This document shows, piece by piece, positions 60,911-64,000 of a stretch of 64,000 nucleotides of DNA; the stretch's first letter is position 1; each line of letters opens with the position of its first letter. Both the position numbers and the translations under genes were made by a program. The notes under the pieces are model-generated. The model worked only from the letters and a program-made list of their open reading frames with translations. It searched no databases and was not told the origin of the DNA. The stretch lies in NCBI GenBank assembly GCA_028583415.1, contig CM053276.1, positions 114,361,502 through 114,425,501 on the forward strand, given 5' to 3'. Origin of the DNA: Protea cynaroides (taxonomy: Eukaryota; Streptophyta; Magnoliopsida; Proteales; Proteaceae).

Positions 60911-61465
60911 GGGTTAGTATGTGAATCATGATCCACCATGCCACTCTATTTATGCCCATATAAGTAGTTAAAGGGGATGTCTTCATCTTAAGAAGTATTA
61001 TTGATTTTAACTAGACTTTTGTACCCCTTTTGCTCACTTTAGAATTTCTCTTAACGGAGGTGTAATGTGGCTATTTATTTTCTCCCTTTCATCCTCTCTC
61101 TGTGGACAAATCTTTTCTCAATGACATATGCAATTCAATCACTCTCACCTCAATTCTTCTCCTTCATTCCATCATAGGATAACAATATTGGGATCATCTC
61201 TGGTGACAGCAACACAAACACCGATGTTTGCAATCATCCTTTGGCAGTTAATGGTCTTTATCCCCCTTTTATACCATCTTTATATAAGATCCTTTCCTTA
61301 ACAATAGCTTTGCAACTCCTTTTCTCATCTCTTCCTTTATCCCATCTTTCAATGACAATGACAGGATCATCAAAGGCAATCTTGGCAGCTGCATTTAGTG
61401 ATTAACAACCTCTTCCATTTCTTTGCTTTCTTCTTCTGACATATCTATTCTATTTGCAAGTTGCA

Positions 61466-64000
61466 ATGTTCCAGCCAAGGTTAAAAGTCTCCGATTTTGG
61501 CCATTTCGGTCCGACCGGAATTTCGTTGAAACCTTGCATTTTTTGGTGGTGCATTTTGGTAGGTCTTTTTAGGGGGCAAACTGCCATATTAAGGTCTGAA
61601 GCTTCCAGGAAACCTTATTTTAACATATGTAAATCTTTATATTGCAAGAAAAGTCCCACAAAGTGGTAGAGTTTGGATTTGCACCTAGTTTGGTAGTATA
61701 CGCCGATCCGTATTGTGATGTATCATGTGTAATATTGCATATTCTACACATTGTTATAGTGCCTGAAGACACAAAAGGGAAGTAAAACAAGTAAATTATG
61801 CATTACGAATGACGAATCATAAATTGATTAATTGTACAAAGTATATGTATCATAGACTCATAGAGACAAACAATACTCAGTGGTGATACATGAGTAGATG
61901 GTGGACCTTGTCAAGGCATCATAAAGGCTAATACCACATTAGTTTATATGGAGAGTCGAGCCCAATCATGGACTGATGGTGCCGGTACCAATTTTCCTCT
62001 GATTGTATCACAAATGCAGGCCCTGTCATGGTGTGTTTAAAGAAACATTCGAAATCCTCTATAGTTGCCGTATAAATGACCTCATCTACATATTGTAGGT
62101 TAACTTATATTAGGGTATAGATCACCATATTGTGAAGAAACAGCCATTGGTCCACTGTATTTGGGTGGTGTTGACTACATGTAAGACTAGCGAGCTAGAT
62201 AGGAGAAGAGGTTGTCTACAAAGGGCGATCCCGTCTGTGAGTAGGGCATTATGCTTATAAACAGTGGGAACAGGGGAAGACGAGCAATACTTCTCAAAGT
62301 CACGGTAACCTCCATAGCCACCACCATACACCCTGTACTTTTACCCGGTGGTCTCTGCAGCAAAGGATGGGATATGCCATTGCCCATGTCCAATGCTACT
62401 TCCTATACTCAATCCTTTTATAGTGCCATACTCGATCAAAATGTCAATGTCCATGCAATCATCAACCTGCTTATCTGGTTGGAACCAATAATGAGGCCCT
62501 TTCGTGTAGCCTGCACGTGAATAGGACGGATGTGGACCATGGTCCCTATTTTGTGTGGCATGATCGGATTGGCTCTCCCCAGTGAATCGAATCGGCTCCG
62601 GGTCTAGATCCAACATTGACACCTCCCTTGCCTGGTCATAATGTGGTAGCAAAGAGGGTTTAAGACAACTCAAATTAATAATCCCTCTTTGCTATAGGAT
62701 CTTACACGGTCCAATCAAAAAACAGAATTAGGAATCAATAGAAGAATCAACTTATCTGATAATCAAACAGTTAAATGAGCTTGAAATTGATAGAAGATCT
62801 TCTTAACTTCGATTGTGAACACTAGTAGGAATTTGGGATCAATCCAAAGAGGATTGAAACAACCACAGCTGCTGCAAAGTGGCTGTTCCTGTTACCGCCC
62901 AGACTTGGTGTAGTGTTCAGCAAATGTCGATGGAATTTGAAGCTAATCAGCAAGGCTTTAATACTCTCTGCAGGAAATCAGTATTGCCACTAGTGTAGAT
63001 TGATAGTAAACAAACACAAAGATTGAAATCTCAAAGGAAGAAGAAGGAACAATTGGTTGAGTCTCACAACCGTGGAGACCCAAGCAGAAAAATAGGAGTT
63101 TTACTCTTTGATTTTCTGGAAAAGTTCTAAAACTGCCACCAGCCCTTTGTCTTCTTATTTATAGCTTGCAAATTACAAGTCAAAATAGGAAACAAAGACT
63201 AACTTCCTTTATAGAGTAGGAAGTCACTAAAAACAAAGTTTAAGAAAGTTTCCACAACTAGAAAATAGGAAAGTTTCTAACTACTTTTAGGAAAATAAGT
63301 TCATGGAAATTCTTAGCCTCCAAGTAACTAAATTTCTAAACTAATTAGCCTATATTTTAGGAAACTAAACACTGAAAATAGAGTCACTAACAATTAGGAA
63401 ACTAACAATAAAAATCCTAACTAGACTAGTGCTATCGGCTATGCTTGCTGGGAGTACTTGGTTTGGCTTGGATTAATCAATTGGGCCAGGCCCAATTGAG
63501 TCTTTCTTTTGGCCCCTTCTTCTGGAGTACACTTGGGCTGCATCATAATGCTTTCGAGGCCCGATCACCATCACCATCATTGTCACCGTTGTTATCCTCA
63601 CGAGTAGACGGTGATGGTATGCAAGTGCAACTACTGGAATGCGATCAGTTAGGCTCTTCTCGTTTTCATCACCTCATTCCTGCCACTAGGGGGCTCAAAT
63701 GATTGTGGTGTCTATGAGTCTATGCGACCCTTTGAAGTATTGAAGTCATTCCCATTAACACCCATCTAGCTGGCTATGTCAGGGTCAGGCCTACCCCCAG
63801 GTTGATCCATCACCGGATTACCTCTATCCGTCACCCACTTGACTAGGGGATTCAAATCATTTTAATCCACCTCAAAAATGTGGGCGATCTTGATCGGGTC
63901 CTTGTCATTCTTCACCCCTATGCATATGTGCTGCATCTTGGGCCTCATTTTTTGTGCACATATACTAAGTCCTCTAGAGGTTGGAACCCAATTGCTCCAG
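61466..64000 (-). mobile_element. Second large hAT element relic, left end and transposase C-terminus, runs off the window
   Basis: The end near 61466, CAATGTTCCAGCCAAGG, then TTTCGGTCCGACCGGAATTTCG, has the CA..GTT form and palindromic style of the family. The minus strand of 62673-62341 reads FTGESQSDHATQNRDHG, then GYTKGPHYWFQPDKQVDDCMDIDILIEYG. The first part parallels WTGENQYTHATQDLNHGG of the transposase tail at 33261-37098. Further right (63970-63760, minus) KDPIKIAHIFEVD and NPLVKWVTDRGNPVMDQPG match the hAT C-terminal region. Stops are present. The rest lies beyond 64000. Confidence 0.7.
62682..63546 (-). mobile_element. LTR-like insertion in the second hAT relic
   Basis: The minus strand starts TGATGCAGCCCAAGTGTACTC, sharing TGATGCAG with the solo LTR at 44384. 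It separates the two parts of the hAT C-terminal sequence. The left limit is uncertain; TAATA and TAATG flanks are a possible duplication. Confidence 0.4.

Overview
This is nuclear DNA from a flowering plant. Both genes have spliced plant-type architecture, the Aurora kinase aligns along its whole length with the plant Aurora alpha group, and nearly everything else is degenerate plant transposon sequence (Copia, Ty3/gypsy LTRs, hAT, Mutator-like, RTE-type LINE tails) and microsatellites. The very long introns resemble those of basal eudicots or magnoliids, but the species cannot be fixed from the sequence.

Layout. 1-6700: intergenic, no gene recognised; a 147-bp tandem duplication, microsatellites and one probable LTR. 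6897-9744 (+): a complete nine-exon Aurora kinase, 294 residues, with mitotic MSA-like promoter motifs. 9745-11318: intergenic. 11472 to beyond 64000 (+): the organellar DNA-repair protein RadA. Ten exons (545 codons) lie in the window; the last exons, for most of the Lon-like domain, lie past the right edge. About 46.5 kb of the 48.1 kb between its start codon and the tenth exon is intron.

The main discovery is how those introns grew. Intron 7 (23.9 kb) holds one Copia element, 29544-50541, itself hit at least six times. Most insertions can be delimited from target-site duplications, several of them lying inside Copia codons. One insertion is a hAT element that contains a larger hAT element with a decayed transposase gene. 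That element is in turn broken by a roughly 700-bp derivative of its own family and by a 4-kb solo LTR. Another insertion is a solo LTR carrying a Pack-MULE-like element in which a wound-responsive (DUF3774) gene fragment sits inside a broken mitochondrial-type HSP20 gene. Intron 1 holds a 1.9-kb near-perfect inverted repeat and two hAT derivatives. Intron 9 holds a second large inverted repeat split by a Mutator-like element with an exact 9-bp duplication, plus a plastid rpoC1 fragment joined to a Copia RNase H fragment. Intron 10 carries another hAT transposase relic.

Aurora kinase acts in cell division and RadA in organellar recombination. They are neighbours on the same strand, and nothing shows that they work together. 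All boundaries were read by eye; no alignment or database search was run.
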